From Chitinophagaceae bacterium (GTDB lineage Bacteria; Bacteroidota; Bacteroidia; Chitinophagales; Chitinophagaceae), in the NCBI GenBank assembly GCA_016720825.1, contig JADKJV010000019.1, positions 43,754-107,753 on the forward strand: a stretch of DNA of 64,000 nucleotides. Reading direction: 5' to 3'. Both the position numbers and the translations under genes were made by a program. Of the stretch, positions 37,539 to 48,760 are shown piece by piece; within the stretch, counting starts at the first letter, position 1; each line of letters begins with the position of its first letter. The notes beneath the pieces are model-generated. The model searched no databases, was not told the origin of the DNA, and saw only the letters and a program-made list of their open reading frames with translations.

Positions 37539-40538
37539 TTAACGAATCACTGCCAGATTTCCTTTTTTTCTTTTGTGTGTCCCGTCTTTCAGGGTGTAAT
37601 CGGCCTGCCAGACAAAATTGGAATTGGCAAACAGCGTTCCCAGAAAACGACCGTTCCATGACTGGAAAGGATCCTGGCTGCTGAATACGATTTCCCCGTT
37701 CCGGTTATACACGCGGAGGATATAATTTTTAACATCAGTCAGGTTCCCCAATGGGCCAAAGCGGTCATTCAGGCCATCATTATTGGGTGTGATGGCTGTC
37801 GGGAAAAAAATATCACCACAGGCACTGTACACATTAATATGAATGCTGGCACTGGCACTGCAGCCCTGCGCATCGGTTACAATAACGGAATAAGTACCTG
37901 TCTGGCCCGCAATAAAAAACGGAGTCGTACTCTGGTCCTGCCAGAGATATTGCGCATAAATTCCCGGATTCAGTGTGATTTTATCCAGCGGGCAAATCGT
38001 CGTGTCATTCCCAAGATAGGGCGGGGGCGCCAGTGTATATGTACCCAGCTGCAATATGGCTGTTGAATCACAACCTGCAGCATTGGTGAGCAATACCTGG
38101 TAATTACCGGCTGCCGGATATAAATTCCCGTTCCAGGAATAAGGCAGCTGGCTGGTGCATACACTGGCAGTTGTGGTGCTGGATGTGCTGCCACCTGCAG
38201 ATAAAACCAGCGTGGCTGCAGAATCGCAACCGGCTGCATTGATCAGATGCACGAGGTATGTGCCGGCTGTATTGAATGTATTCCCGTTCCAGATATAAGG
38301 AAGCTGGGTGGGACAAACCGACACGTTCGTAGAGCTGCTGCTGCTGTTCCTGACTGACAAAGTAAGATTGGCCAGAGAATCACATCCTGCTGCATTCACA
38401 AGAATGACCTGGTAGTTGCCGTTAGCATTGTATGTATTCCCGTTCCAGCTGTAGGGTAGCTGGTTGCTGCATACATTCACGAGTGTGAGACTGCTGGTTA
38501 CACTGGCAGTATTCAGCACCAGGGTAGCCACAGAATCACATCCGGCAGCATTCACCAGTATAACCGCGTAGGTGCCTGCTGAATTATAAGTATTTCCATT
38601 CCAGGTGTAAGGCAATTGTGCGGGACATACACTGATAGTTGTGCTACTGGTGGTGTTTGGTTTAATGGTCAGTACCAGAGTGGCCACCGAGTCGCAGCCT
38701 GCCGCATTGACCAGCGTTACATTATAAGAACCTGCAGCATTATACGTATTGCCATTCCACGAGTAAGGCAATTGTGCCAGGCAAACAGCGGCCGGTGTTG
38801 AACTGCTGGTGTTGTTTTTAACGGTCAGTACAAGGGTGGCTACAGAATCACAACCGGCTGCGTTGATCAATGTAACGTTGTAGGAGCCGGCTGAGTTATA
38901 CGTGTTGCCGTTCCAGGTGTAGGGTAATTGTGCAGGACAAACACTGACTGGTGTTGAACTGCTGGTATTGTTTTTTACAGTGAGCACAAGTGTGGCAACA
39001 GAATCACAACCAGCTGCATTCACCAATGTAACATTGTATGATCCGGCTGAGTTATACGTGTTGCCGTTCCAGGTGTATGGCAATTGTGCAGGACAAACAC
39101 TGACTGGAGTTGAACTGCCGGTGTTGCTTTTTACAGTAAGGACAAGCGTGGCAATGGAGTCACAGCCTGATGCGCTGACCAGCGTTACATTGTATGAACC
39201 TGCACCGTTGTATGTATTTCCATTCCACGTATACGGTAATTGGGAAGGGCAAATGCTTACAGGTGTGGAGCTGAAAACAGAACTCCCGGCTGTAAGAATC
39301 AATGTGGCAATCGAATCACAACCCGATGGTGTGGTGATATGAACATTGTAAGTTCCGGCAGCGTTGTAAGTATTCCCGTTCCAGGTGTAAGGTAATTGGG
39401 AAGCACAAATACTCACGTTGGTGGTGCTGGTGCCTGCCGCCTGCACAGTAACTGTAAATGTTTTTACACAACTGGTACATCCTCCTGCATTGGCAACTGT
39501 AAGATTTCCTGTATAAACACCGGCAGGTGTACCAGCCGGGATATTAATAATAATGGGAGATGCAGATAATAATGCATTTGTGACTATAACAAAACTGTTG
39601 GCAGGTGCTGCATTCCAGGTAATGCTGTACGTGGTGGGCGCATTGGTAGTGGCACTGTAACTGAGTGTGGTGGTTTGAGCCAGCGGATTGAAACAAACGG
39701 GCGGTGTAACCGGATTGATAGTAATGGTGGGATTGCAGCAGATTTGTGTCCCGCCATTCAATGTGTTTGTTTTTCCGGGTGTAAGGTCATTTTCCGGAAG
39801 GTAACTGCCTGCAGCACTCAGGTAAATTCCCTGTACAGTTGCTCCTGAAAAAACAGCCGTCACATCATTGGCCGCGGCACCGGGATTGGTAAAAGGACTG
39901 ATCGCATTACAACCCGTTGAAGGATTTGAAAAACTGCCGGTGAAAGAAGCCGGGTTATGTCCTGCATTATATGAAACTGATGTAACAATAGTGCCAGATG
40001 CATCGTATATGGTAACCTGTCCCTTGGTATTTACCAGGTTTCCCGGTCGCAGGCTTTGCAATCCACTGTTTGATGAAGTTGAAATATCCAGGTCAACTGC
40101 ACGGCCATTGGCTCCATAACTGTTTATCCACGGGCTGCCACCCAGTGGTATGGCCGTCCAGGCGGGATTTGGTGATTGTCCGCTGCCACCAATGAGGTAA
40201 TAAGAACAGGCAGGTAAAACCGTGCCTGCAGGAATAGTAATACTCCAGCCCGTCGGGTTACCGCCACCACTTGTACCTGTGTACAAAATCACATAACAGC
40301 TGATATCAACCGGCCCCACACAACCGCCCTGGTTATATAATTCAATGAATTCCCCGCCGCCGGCAGCATCACCCACACCGGGTGCAATACCGAGTTCATT
40401 AATCCTGATTTGTGAATGGCTGCTGAACGGATGAAGAAACATGAAACAGACCATCATGGTCAGCAGGGTAACCCTGGGGGTACGATGGGTAAATAATAGC
40501 CTTTTTCTCCCCTGGGGGGCAGCAGTCGGAATGGGCAT
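37539..40538 (-). CDS. lamin-tail-domain surface protein with nine 52-residue repeats and T9SS type B tail
   Basis: 999 residues. A basic N-terminus is followed by a hydrophobic segment (about 23-40) acting as signal peptide, then an LTD-like domain (IRINELGIAPGVGDAAGGGEF to about residue 190). A Cys-bearing beta domain (about 265-370) precedes nine tandem repeats (about 376-843), each with QLPYTWNGNTYN, AAGCDS and ATLVLTV. The C-terminus is a gliding-motility-type CHU_C / T9SS type B domain: FFPTAITPNNDGLNDRFGP, YNRNGEIVFSS and WQADYTLKDGTHKRKKG. Proteins with this layout are large surface adhesins or cell-surface fibres. Repeats 3 and 4 are almost identical. Confidence 0.85.
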   Translation of the reverse strand: MPIPTAAPQGRKRLLFTHRTPRVTLLTMMVCFMFLHPFSSHSQIRINELGIAPGVGDAAGGGEFIELYNQGGCVGPVDISCYVILYTGTSGGGNPTGWSITIPAGTVLPACSYYLIGGSGQSPNPAWTAIPLGGSPWINSYGANGRAVDLDISTSSNSGLQSLRPGNLVNTKGQVTIYDASGTIVTSVSYNAGHNPASFTGSFSNPSTGCNAISPFTNPGAAANDVTAVFSGATVQGIYLSAAGSYLPENDLTPGKTNTLNGGTQICCNPTITINPVTPPVCFNPLAQTTTLSYSATTNAPTTYSITWNAAPANSFVIVTNALLSASPIIINIPAGTPAGVYTGNLTVANAGGCTSCVKTFTVTVQAAGTSTTNVSICASQLPYTWNGNTYNAAGTYNVHITTPSGCDSIATLILTAGSSVFSSTPVSICPSQLPYTWNGNTYNGAGSYNVTLVSASGCDSIATLVLTVKSNTGSSTPVSVCPAQLPYTWNGNTYNSAGSYNVTLVNAAGCDSVATLVLTVKNNTSSSTPVSVCPAQLPYTWNGNTYNSAGSYNVTLINAAGCDSVATLVLTVKNNTSSSTPAAVCLAQLPYSWNGNTYNAAGSYNVTLVNAAGCDSVATLVLTIKPNTTSSTTISVCPAQLPYTWNGNTYNSAGTYAVILVNAAGCDSVATLVLNTASVTSSLTLVNVCSNQLPYSWNGNTYNANGNYQVILVNAAGCDSLANLTLSVRNSSSSSTNVSVCPTQLPYIWNGNTFNTAGTYLVHLINAAGCDSAATLVLSAGGSTSSTTTASVCTSQLPYSWNGNLYPAAGNYQVLLTNAAGCDSTAILQLGTYTLAPPPYLGNDTTICPLDKITLNPGIYAQYLWQDQSTTPFFIAGQTGTYSVIVTDAQGCSASASIHINVYSACGDIFFPTAITPNNDGLNDRFGPLGNLTDVKNYILRVYNRNGEIVFSSQDPFQSWNGRFLGTLFANSNFVWQADYTLKDGTHKRKKGNLAVIR
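38010..39413 (-). repeat. nine tandem 156-bp coding repeats
   Basis: Each 156-bp unit encodes the 52-residue module described for the surrounding gene; unit boundaries fall where S-V-C-P-A-Q or variants occur. Units 2-6 are the most alike and 7-9 have drifted, which suggests expansion from the middle. High identity between neighbours makes copy number here liable to change by recombination or to be collapsed in assembly. Confidence 0.85.
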
Positions 40539-40651
40539 GTAAGTACTAATCCTGGTAGGCAGCTAAAATACGAAGGGGTGGGGGGAATGACAAAAACAAA
40601 TCTGCACAAATCAGACTTAACATGAGTTGAAATGTTGATCATAATTAAGTG

Positions 40652-40697
40652 TAAAAAAAAAGCCCGGGAATCGTTTGATAACCCGGACTTTTTTTTA
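40652..40697. terminator. intrinsic terminator
   Basis: A run of A, then GCCCGGG and, after a 12-base loop, CCCGGACTTTTTTTT. The stem has one mismatch and is flanked by A and T tracts on both sides, so it can work for the minus-strand giant gene that ends at 40721 and possibly for the other strand. Confidence 0.8.
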
Positions 40698-40720
40698 GTC
40701 GTTTTGTAGAACCCATGATA

Positions 40721-43700
40721 TTATTCAGTTTTCAAAATTCTGGCTGTAAATGACCGGTTATTTAATTGTATCCTGATGAAATAAACACCATCCGGAATAT
40801 GTGAAAGATTTATAGTCTTATCATGGCTTCCATTCCAATTTACAGGCCCCCATTGATACACCTGTTTTCCGTTGATATCAGTTATCGCCAGGTTGACGCT
40901 CCTGGTGTTTGCCAGCTTGAGGTGAACTGTGAAGATCCCTTTTGTCGGATTCGGGGCGATATAGAATTCTTCCAGTCCATCTACTTGTGGTATCGCAGTT
41001 GTGATGCAATTGATCGTTTCAGTGGATGATGCAGTTACCGGATTTGCACAAGTTGCATTTGAGGTCAGTATACAACTAACCTGTGTACTGTTTACAGCGT
41101 TGTTCAGGATAAAGTTTGATCCTGAGCCGGATGGAATACTGTTGACCAGCCACTGGTATTGCGGGGCTGAGCCTCCGTTGACCGGATTTGCTGTGAAGTT
41201 CAGCGTGTTGGCCGGACAACCAGTATACGTTATACTTATTGACGGAACAAGAACCGGGTTAACAGTCAGGACTTTTATTACTTGTTGTAAACAGCCATTA
41301 CTGGAACCTGTTAAAGTGTATTGATAAAGGCCGGCCGCTGTGGGTGTGGCAGTTACTGAAGAACCCGTAAAAGATGACAATCCATTGCCTGACCAGGTAT
41401 AGATGTCAGCACCGGTAGCTGTAAGCGTAACGCTGGCGCCCAGGCAAATGCTGGTGGAACTGAATGAGAAATTGACAGGTGGCAGGGGATTTATCGTTGC
41501 CAACTGGCTTGCATTGGAAGAGCCGCAGGCGTTGGTCACTGTTACCGTATAGTTTCCGCTTGTTGATACAGTGATACTTGTTCCGGATCCGCCATTGCTC
41601 CAGTTATAGGTACAGGCTGTGCATCCTGCCGAATTTGCTGTTAATGAAATCGTTCCGGGCGCACATACTGTTGCTGAAGGTGTGGCAGTAATCACAGGTG
41701 TGGCCGGGGTGCTGATTCCGGCAGTTACAGTTAAAGCAGCAGTGGCATTGTTATTTGATTCAGAAGATTCCGGGATGTTATTCAAGCCGTCAGCCACAAT
41801 AAACACTATATAATTTCCCGGGGTTGTGCCACAGGGAATATTTACCTGCTTGCTCAGCGGACCGGTATTTCCACTTGCGGGAATTGATGCAGTGATATCC
41901 TGCTGCCCCAGCAACAGGTCACCATTAGCACCGGGTGTGAGGATATTGTCTGAAGATAAATAGATACTCACTTTATGAGCGGTACTCACGGCAGCAGTGC
42001 CAGTGTTAGATTCGGTGAAATTGACGGCAACAATGGTTCCTGTACCCGCACTGGTGGGGTTAACAGATTGCCCGGTAATAACCAGGTCAGGTATGGGTAC
42101 AGGGGCTGCCAGTGTGGCCAGTGTATCGGTGCCTGTGAATTCTGAAAATGAAGTGAGATTGTAAACAGAGAATGATTTCTCTGCTGTATTCATAATTGTC
42201 GGGTGTATTTCCGTCCAGGTTCCGGCCACACCAGTTTGTTTTTTATTGAGGATCGCTGTGGACGCATTCGTCATTTTCCCTGACATAGATGAATCATAGA
42301 ACATTTTAAGATTATAGCTATAGCCACTGCCACCGGTTGCATCAACCACGAGGTATCCGCTCATATAATGTGCGTTGATTACAGTTCCATTATTCGTTGT
42401 GTCATTCGGCCAGGTGCCTGCATAAAATCTTGCATTGCTGATTTGTGGTAAGGTACCGCTGGCTCCCAGGTGATTGTCGCAGTCAGGTTGCCATTAAACC
42501 GCAGCGAATCTGTACCTCCATTTACGTGGGTACCGGAAATCCGCAATACAGGTGGCGTAGTGGTTGTGTTGAATTCATCACTTCCCACATCCACTGTACC
42601 ATTGTTTCCACTGACTACTCTTGTGTTAGTACTGCCATAATCATCGGGAATATTACTAATGGGGATACCCCTGCCATTTACATACCAGCAGATACTGTCG
42701 TTAATATTAATATCCAGATTGCCCTGGCACTGTCAGCAAACAACCTGCCCGGAGGCATTTTGAGGTAATTCATGCTGAACGAATTGCCATCAGTCTGGCT
42801 GCTGGTTCTCCAGCCCCGTATATCCAGTACTGTCGACAATCCCCAGCGGAATGCTGTATTCGTATCCCTAACGGCATATACATTATAGTTGGCTGATTGC
42901 GGCTGCCAGATTGCGGCCGGGGTGGTTACATCAATACTCACGGCACCATGCTGACCAGTACCACCGGTCCTTACATTCACCAGCAGGTTGTTTTTCACAT
43001 ATTGGGTTGTTGCAATACCGGCATTGCGGTATCCAAACGAGTTACTGTTGCCTGTCTGGTTACCACCAATCAGCACACTGTTATAGGCCAGCGTGCGGCT
43101 GTTAGTAGTTCCTAAAAAGGCACTGTCATAGATTCCATATCTATGTACCGGGTTAGTGTTTGTGCCGTTGGTTAAAGTAATCTGGTTATTTTCCACGCCC
43201 CAGTCACCGCATTGCTGCAAATAGATGCCGGCAATAATCCCATTTGAATTATTGGGTTGAGTAATATTATAAATCCTGTTACGGCTGATTAAGCCGGCAT
43301 TCGCAGTAGCATTCACTTCGATACCTGCTATCGGTAATGGTACGGTATTGGTACAACTCAGGTTGAAGATTTTATTTTCTGTTATTTGGATATTCTGACC
43401 ATGACTGAGCACGGCAATTCCTGTCAGCGCCGGCATTGAACTGAATTGAGCGCCCGAGGCACTGGTTATATTCCTGACCGTGTTATTGGATATGGTATGT
43501 GTTGAGTCGCCGGTGTACCAGATTCCCTGTGCCAGCGAATTGAATTGGGTATTTCTTGTTGAAATGCCACTGATGAGATTGTTGGTGATGAAATGCCTGA
43601 ATGTCGTAGCCTCGATTCCGGTAAATGACATACAGGCAATATCCAGGCTGGCATTATCTGTAGTATCACCGATAATATTTGCGTCAATGATCATTTTGCC

Positions 43701-46700
43701 ATAAGAAAAAATCGGGAAGAAATTATAAGCATTGACATTGGTCGTTTTAACATTTTTAAATGTATTGTTTTCCACCCTGGAATAATTTTGTGACTGGGAA
43801 CCAATCTGGATAAAATAAAAACTGTTAAATGCGGCATTATTTATCCACTGGCTGCCGCCGCAGAATGGTTGGGTGCCGCCGAAATAATTCCCTTTAATTT
43901 CCTGTGTTGCTACACTGCCGGGGAGATTGATCCCGAAATAATCTGTAGCAGTATGTGGTTGTGGGTCAGTCCAGTAAATGTGGTTGGAATCTACACGGAT
44001 ACTGTCAGCCCATCCGATCATCATTACGGCATTGTTCTCCGTATTTACAAAATGATTCAGTGCAAGCCGAAGACGCTTCGGTGTACTGCTGGTATGTCCG
44101 AGAACTCCGGTACACGGATTACCTGTAACACCGGGCGCATTGCTGAAAATATTATCCACCAGCGATTGTTCCCGGCAATCACCCTGCTGTATTGTAACAA
44201 TAGCCTGGTTATTGATATTGGATGTGTTGTTTTGCAATTCTGTATTCCGGATCATCACACTGTCTGATCCATTGTATAATGCAATGGTTGCCCTGGCACT
44301 TATTGGATTCGAATGTGTATTTACAAATCGTAACCAGCGGCCACTGCCATTGAATCGGCCATCTATAGTCGCATTATCTGCATTATACAGCCGGATCATG
44401 TCGTTTGAAAGATTGCCGTTGTTTTTGATGATGAAAACAGAATCATACCCGGGCGTAATCGTAAGTTTTAAATGCCTTTGGGCCATGAAACTGTCAAGTC
44501 CCCAGGTGCCGTTTTCATTTAAATGCGAAATAATTTTCACGGTGATATTCCCTTCTACCGAATCCACACGTATTCCTTCAAATAAACCGCCATCATTCGT
44601 CAGGGATGTGTATTTCTGGTTTTGCCCCACGCTCACAACAGGCGGAATGATATACCTGCCCACATTGATCCTGTATATATAAGGTGTGGTGGGAGGCGTT
44701 ACCTGCTGGGTTACACTGTAATGCTCGCCGCCGGGTGCAGGACTGATGGATAAATTAGAACCCGGGTAATCTGCCGTGTCCTGGGCTACAAAATAATATT
44801 GAATGGAATCCGCACCGTTTACATTCACATTCAGCAGCTGGTGATTGATGAAAAACTTCCAGTTACCGCTGTTGGGTGTACCGCTTTCCAATGTTCCAAA
44901 AGAAGTCTGCCAGGCTGTGACCGTTGGATATTTTTTCCGGTACCAGATAGTTGGCCGTGTATTTCCGCTTGTACGCAGTCCGCTGAGTGTATCTGTGATA
45001 TGTATCGTTATAAACCTGGAAGTGGTATCTGGCGCATCTGGAAGTGGTATAACAGTAAACGATGGGGCATCCAGGTCAACCGGCGTATAATTTCCTGCAT
45101 CAGCGCCTACGTCCACAGGCGATTTATTTTGGCGGATATCACCGTCAAAATCCGCTATGACAGTATATGTGTCAGCGCCTCTGCGTTCTGCAACCGTCTG
45201 TCCAAAAACATGCAAGTCAAGCAGCCGGGTAGGAGCATTGCGGTTCACAAAATTCGGTGGCAGGAATACAGAATGCGGATCCCGGCTGTCAGTTTTCCAA
45301 ACTTTAAAACTGTCAATATCTGTTGAAAAACGCAGGCCTTGCGGGTGGTAATAAACATTGTAATCCAAATAGGGCAACTGTGCAGAAGCTGAGCTGAGAT
45401 ATATGGCGCTGGCATTGCCGGTCAGGTATGTTCTTTCATTGACCATGATATTATTGAAAACGGCAGAAGACCCTTGCCAGAAAAGGCAGAATGCGCCTCC
45501 GTTATTCGAACTGATCGCATTGCTGCCGGCCAGGTAAAAACTGTTATGGGCAATGGTACTTACACTGGTAGGTGTATTTGTGTAACCGACAAATAAACCA
45601 TTGGTAACAGTATTTCCGGCAGTATCTAACCCAAGCCTGACCATATTATTGGTAATGTCAGAATGGTCATCTTCCACTTCAAAGGCCACCATAGATTTAG
45701 CTACCGTTGAATGCGGGTATTGGACCAGGGCATCAATGAAATTGCGGTCAATTGTGTTGTTACAGGTCTTGGCAAATATTGCAGCAGGGCCAACAGAACT
45801 TGCAGCACTGCTGTCCTCAATACTTACAATCCTGTTCCTGCTGATATTAACAGAAGAAGAAAAGGCTGAGATTCCTGCGGCAGAGTAAAAATAAAAAGAC
45901 GGTGAACCTTCTATTGATTTTATATGGCTGATCTGGTTGTCAGTGATTTGACCGGAATTCGACTGCGTAATGATGGCTGTAATTGTTCTTGAGGATGTGA
46001 TATTCGTTATTAAATTCCCATTAATACTTGCATGACCATACGTATAAATGGCTGACATCGAACCATCACCTTTATGGCTGATCCGGTAGGCATGGTTAGT
46101 GTTGCTGAATGTGTTACTGTCAATCTGGGCATTATTTCCCCAGGTTTCAATTATGTTAAAACTCATATCCGCATTATTTGTGTATGATGTGCGGATATTC
46201 ACAAAACTGTTTTGCTTAAAGGTTGTCAGGCTGGTATTGAGGTTGTAAATAATATTTGCCTTAACCGGAAACGTTGTGGTGCTCGAAAAATGGATACTGT
46301 CGGCAGCATTAAGTTCCCCAAACCTGTTATTCTGTACGGTTGCATTAATCGGGTTGAAGGGGCTTGTTCCTGCAAGACCAGTCTGTAACAATGTGATTTT
46401 AGAATTAATGTCCGTCAGGGTGGATACTGTCTGAATCTTCATTTTAGAAAAGCGATTACCCATAAAACTGGCGTTGCTGCCGATTTTTACACCGGTAAAT
46501 ACAGTTCCGGTATTCATTACCATCGTATTGCCGGCTAACTGTATATCAGACCCTCCAAAATAATTTTCCGTGATGGAATGGGAAAGCGTATTATCCGCAG
46601 TGTTCAGTGTAATAAATCCGGATGTATCAGCAGCGTTAATAATTTGTGTGGCATAAAAACTGTTGCTGTCTATCTGCCAGCCGAGCCCGTTGATATCTGC

Positions 46701-48423
46701 TGCGATGCCTGCAAAATTGTAAAAGCGGCATGACTTTACTGCATTGGAATTATTAATAAAGTTTCCTGTAATCTTACTGCTCAGCAAACGAACCGGCAGT
46801 GGGAAAACACCACCCCGGTCATGTAAAATGCATTTTTCAATCAGGTTATGGTGCGTGCCTCCGCCCAAACTGGCTTCAAGCGTAAGGGGACTCGTATTTG
46901 CATTGGTTGTACTTGATCTCAAATCCACGAAGCGGATTGTATTATTCCATCCGTTCCTGATTTTGATTTGTTCACCGCTTCCTTCCAGGCTAAGTGCGGC
47001 TGAACTGCCGGTACCGCCTGCACGTCCATCAATAATAATATTTTTCACACTGTCAATCAGGAAAACCGGATTGGCAGTTGTATTTGTAAAACTGATATTA
47101 GCCCCGGTTGCCGGGCGTATAGTAATGGTGTTATCAGCTTCATGACAGGCCGGTAGCCCGTTAAACCGAACAGGCAATACTTCAGAACTGAAACTATAAG
47201 CCGGAAGTAATTCCCAATTTGTATTTCCAACAATTCCCCATAAACCCAATGAATCCTGTGCGTTTTTAATATTGGTGAACTGGCCGGCAGGTCCGATAGA
47301 ATATGTACCAGTCATTGAACAACGGGTGCTGTCAGTCAGTTCCTGCGCCAATGCCGTATTCCCTTCAGTATAAGGAACAATTTTCCAGTAGTATCGGGTA
47401 TTGGTATTAAGTTCTGTGGCGATAAAACTTGTGGCAGTGGCAGGCAGAGTAGTGAAGTAAGCATAGTTATTCGGACTTGACTCACCCCGGTAAACCAGGT
47501 AGCCCAGTTTATGGGTAATATTATCTGTCCAGTTTAATTGCATCGTCCTGGCATATACCCTGTTAACATAAGCGTTTGTGAAAGATCCGTTACATGATAC
47601 AGGTGTAAATGCGATTTTCCTTCTCGTCCCTTCAGTGGTTGAATGTAAACCGGAAATCACCCCGGATACATTTGTATTCACCAGGCTTTGTGTAGCCAGT
47701 TCTTCTGATTGTAAACGTGTGACGTTAAAAGTTGTCAGGTCCTTTATTGCAATAAATGAATTGTCAGTGAATCCGTTTGTAAAACCAATAGATGCAGTTA
47801 CGGTATTGCTTCCGGTTCCGATCTGCATTTTCCCGTACACATATTCAATTTCACCGCTTCCTTCGTACAGGCGCATCTGGAACACACCATCAGCGGGGTT
47901 GGTATTTGTTGTTGACGAGGAATTGATTACTGCGTTCCACTCAACCACCAGGCAGCGGGCAGGCGCAAATCCGCTTTGGGTGGCCCTGACGGTGACACCC
48001 GTTCTTGCTGTGCGGATATCATCCCAGAAAGCGGCCAATACCGGCGCATCATTGGCAAAAGTGGGAGGGTAGTTTACAAACCTGGTTAAAGCGTTTTGAG
48101 GAATGGAAGAAACCATGAAGGAGATGAATTCAGCAGCCAAGACCCACTTGTCCGTCACCACCTGCAACAAAATGGGTGTATAGCCTTCCCATAAACACAA
48201 AATCAAATCCAATCGGTTCGAGGTTCGAACTCAGGTCAGTTGAATTGTTTATGATCAGGTTGGGTTCACCTGTAAAATCAATCAGGTTGCCATTCTTATC
48301 AGACAGCAGGTTTGATGTTGTTGCAGTGCTGGGCGAATAATTTACAGATGTCTGTGCCTGGCCAGCCAGATTAGTCAATAAACCCGCTGACAATAAAAGA
48401 GGCCATACTTTTCTCATGTTCAT
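40721..48423 (-). CDS. giant parallel beta-helix surface protein with CARDB, Ig-like and T9SS type A domains (three frameshifts)
   Basis: About 2,560 residues after repair. In order: signal peptide (MNMRKVWPLLLSAGLLTNLA); a nidogen-like N-terminal region with NDAPVLAAFWDDIRTARTG; a fibronectin type III-like domain (MQLNWTDNITHKLGYLVYRG); two long blocks of right-handed beta-helix repeats, full of N-N-x-I/F and xxIxxNxI patterns, separated by a linker near DAPSFTVIPLPDAPD; a CARDB domain (PDLVITGQSVNPTSAGTGTI); PKD/Ig-like modules; and a T9SS type A tail starting FYIAPNPTKGIFTVHL. Indels break the frame at about 48135, 42722-42724 and 42463. Beta-helix proteins of this size are adhesins or polysaccharide-binding or -cleaving proteins; no lyase motif was identified. 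Confidence 0.8.
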
Positions 48424-48732
48424 AAGGGCAAAATTGGTTGGATATTATATTAAAGGTAAGATTACTATGTGGTAGTTAATCCATAAATGTGACCGCTTCC
48501 CGCATTATTTTCATGTAAAAATTTGAGGTGTGATGCTAGCCTCCGGTATAGCTTTTATTAAAGTACCATTGGCCAATTGGACGCAGGATTTTCTTTTGCC
48601 AGTCTGTATATTTTTCAGTTTGGCAGCCTAAAACATTGAAAGACTATCATTTATTTTTGGCCTGGCTTCCGGGTTTCCATTGTTTATACTAGCCGGGAAA
48701 TTAATTTGTCCGCGCTCACCGTTTCTGTATAT
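48424..48732. other. gene-free region between the giant gene and the galactan operon
   Basis: AT-rich and without a credible ORF. It separates two divergent genes, so both promoters must lie here. I do not see a convincing match to the Bacteroidota promoter (TTTG...TAnnTTTG) with correct spacing. The CCATTGGCCAATTGG-like word at about 48570-48584 is a partial palindrome of unknown meaning. Confidence 0.5.
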
Positions 48733-48752
48733 TTACGTAAACGATTACGTAA
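48733..48752 (+). promoter_or_regulatory. LacI-type operator before the regulator gene
   Basis: TTACGTAAACGATTACGTAA holds two copies of TTACGTAA separated by ACGA. Its core GTAAACGATTAC is a near-perfect inverted repeat around a central CG, the usual design of LacI-family sites. It ends 8 bp before the ATG of the LacI gene, so bound repressor would block transcription or initiation of the whole operon. This predicts autoregulation. Confidence 0.65.
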
Positions 48753-48760
48753 CTTTTGCC

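Noticed and set aside
38010..39413. CRISPR array or minisatellite
   Set aside because: The 156-bp periodicity is in frame with a T9SS surface protein and encodes a regular 52-residue module with conserved Cys, so it is a coding repeat.
42379..42594. A separate 71-residue gene
   Set aside because: It is the middle piece of the giant beta-helix gene between two frame breaks and joins smoothly to both neighbours.
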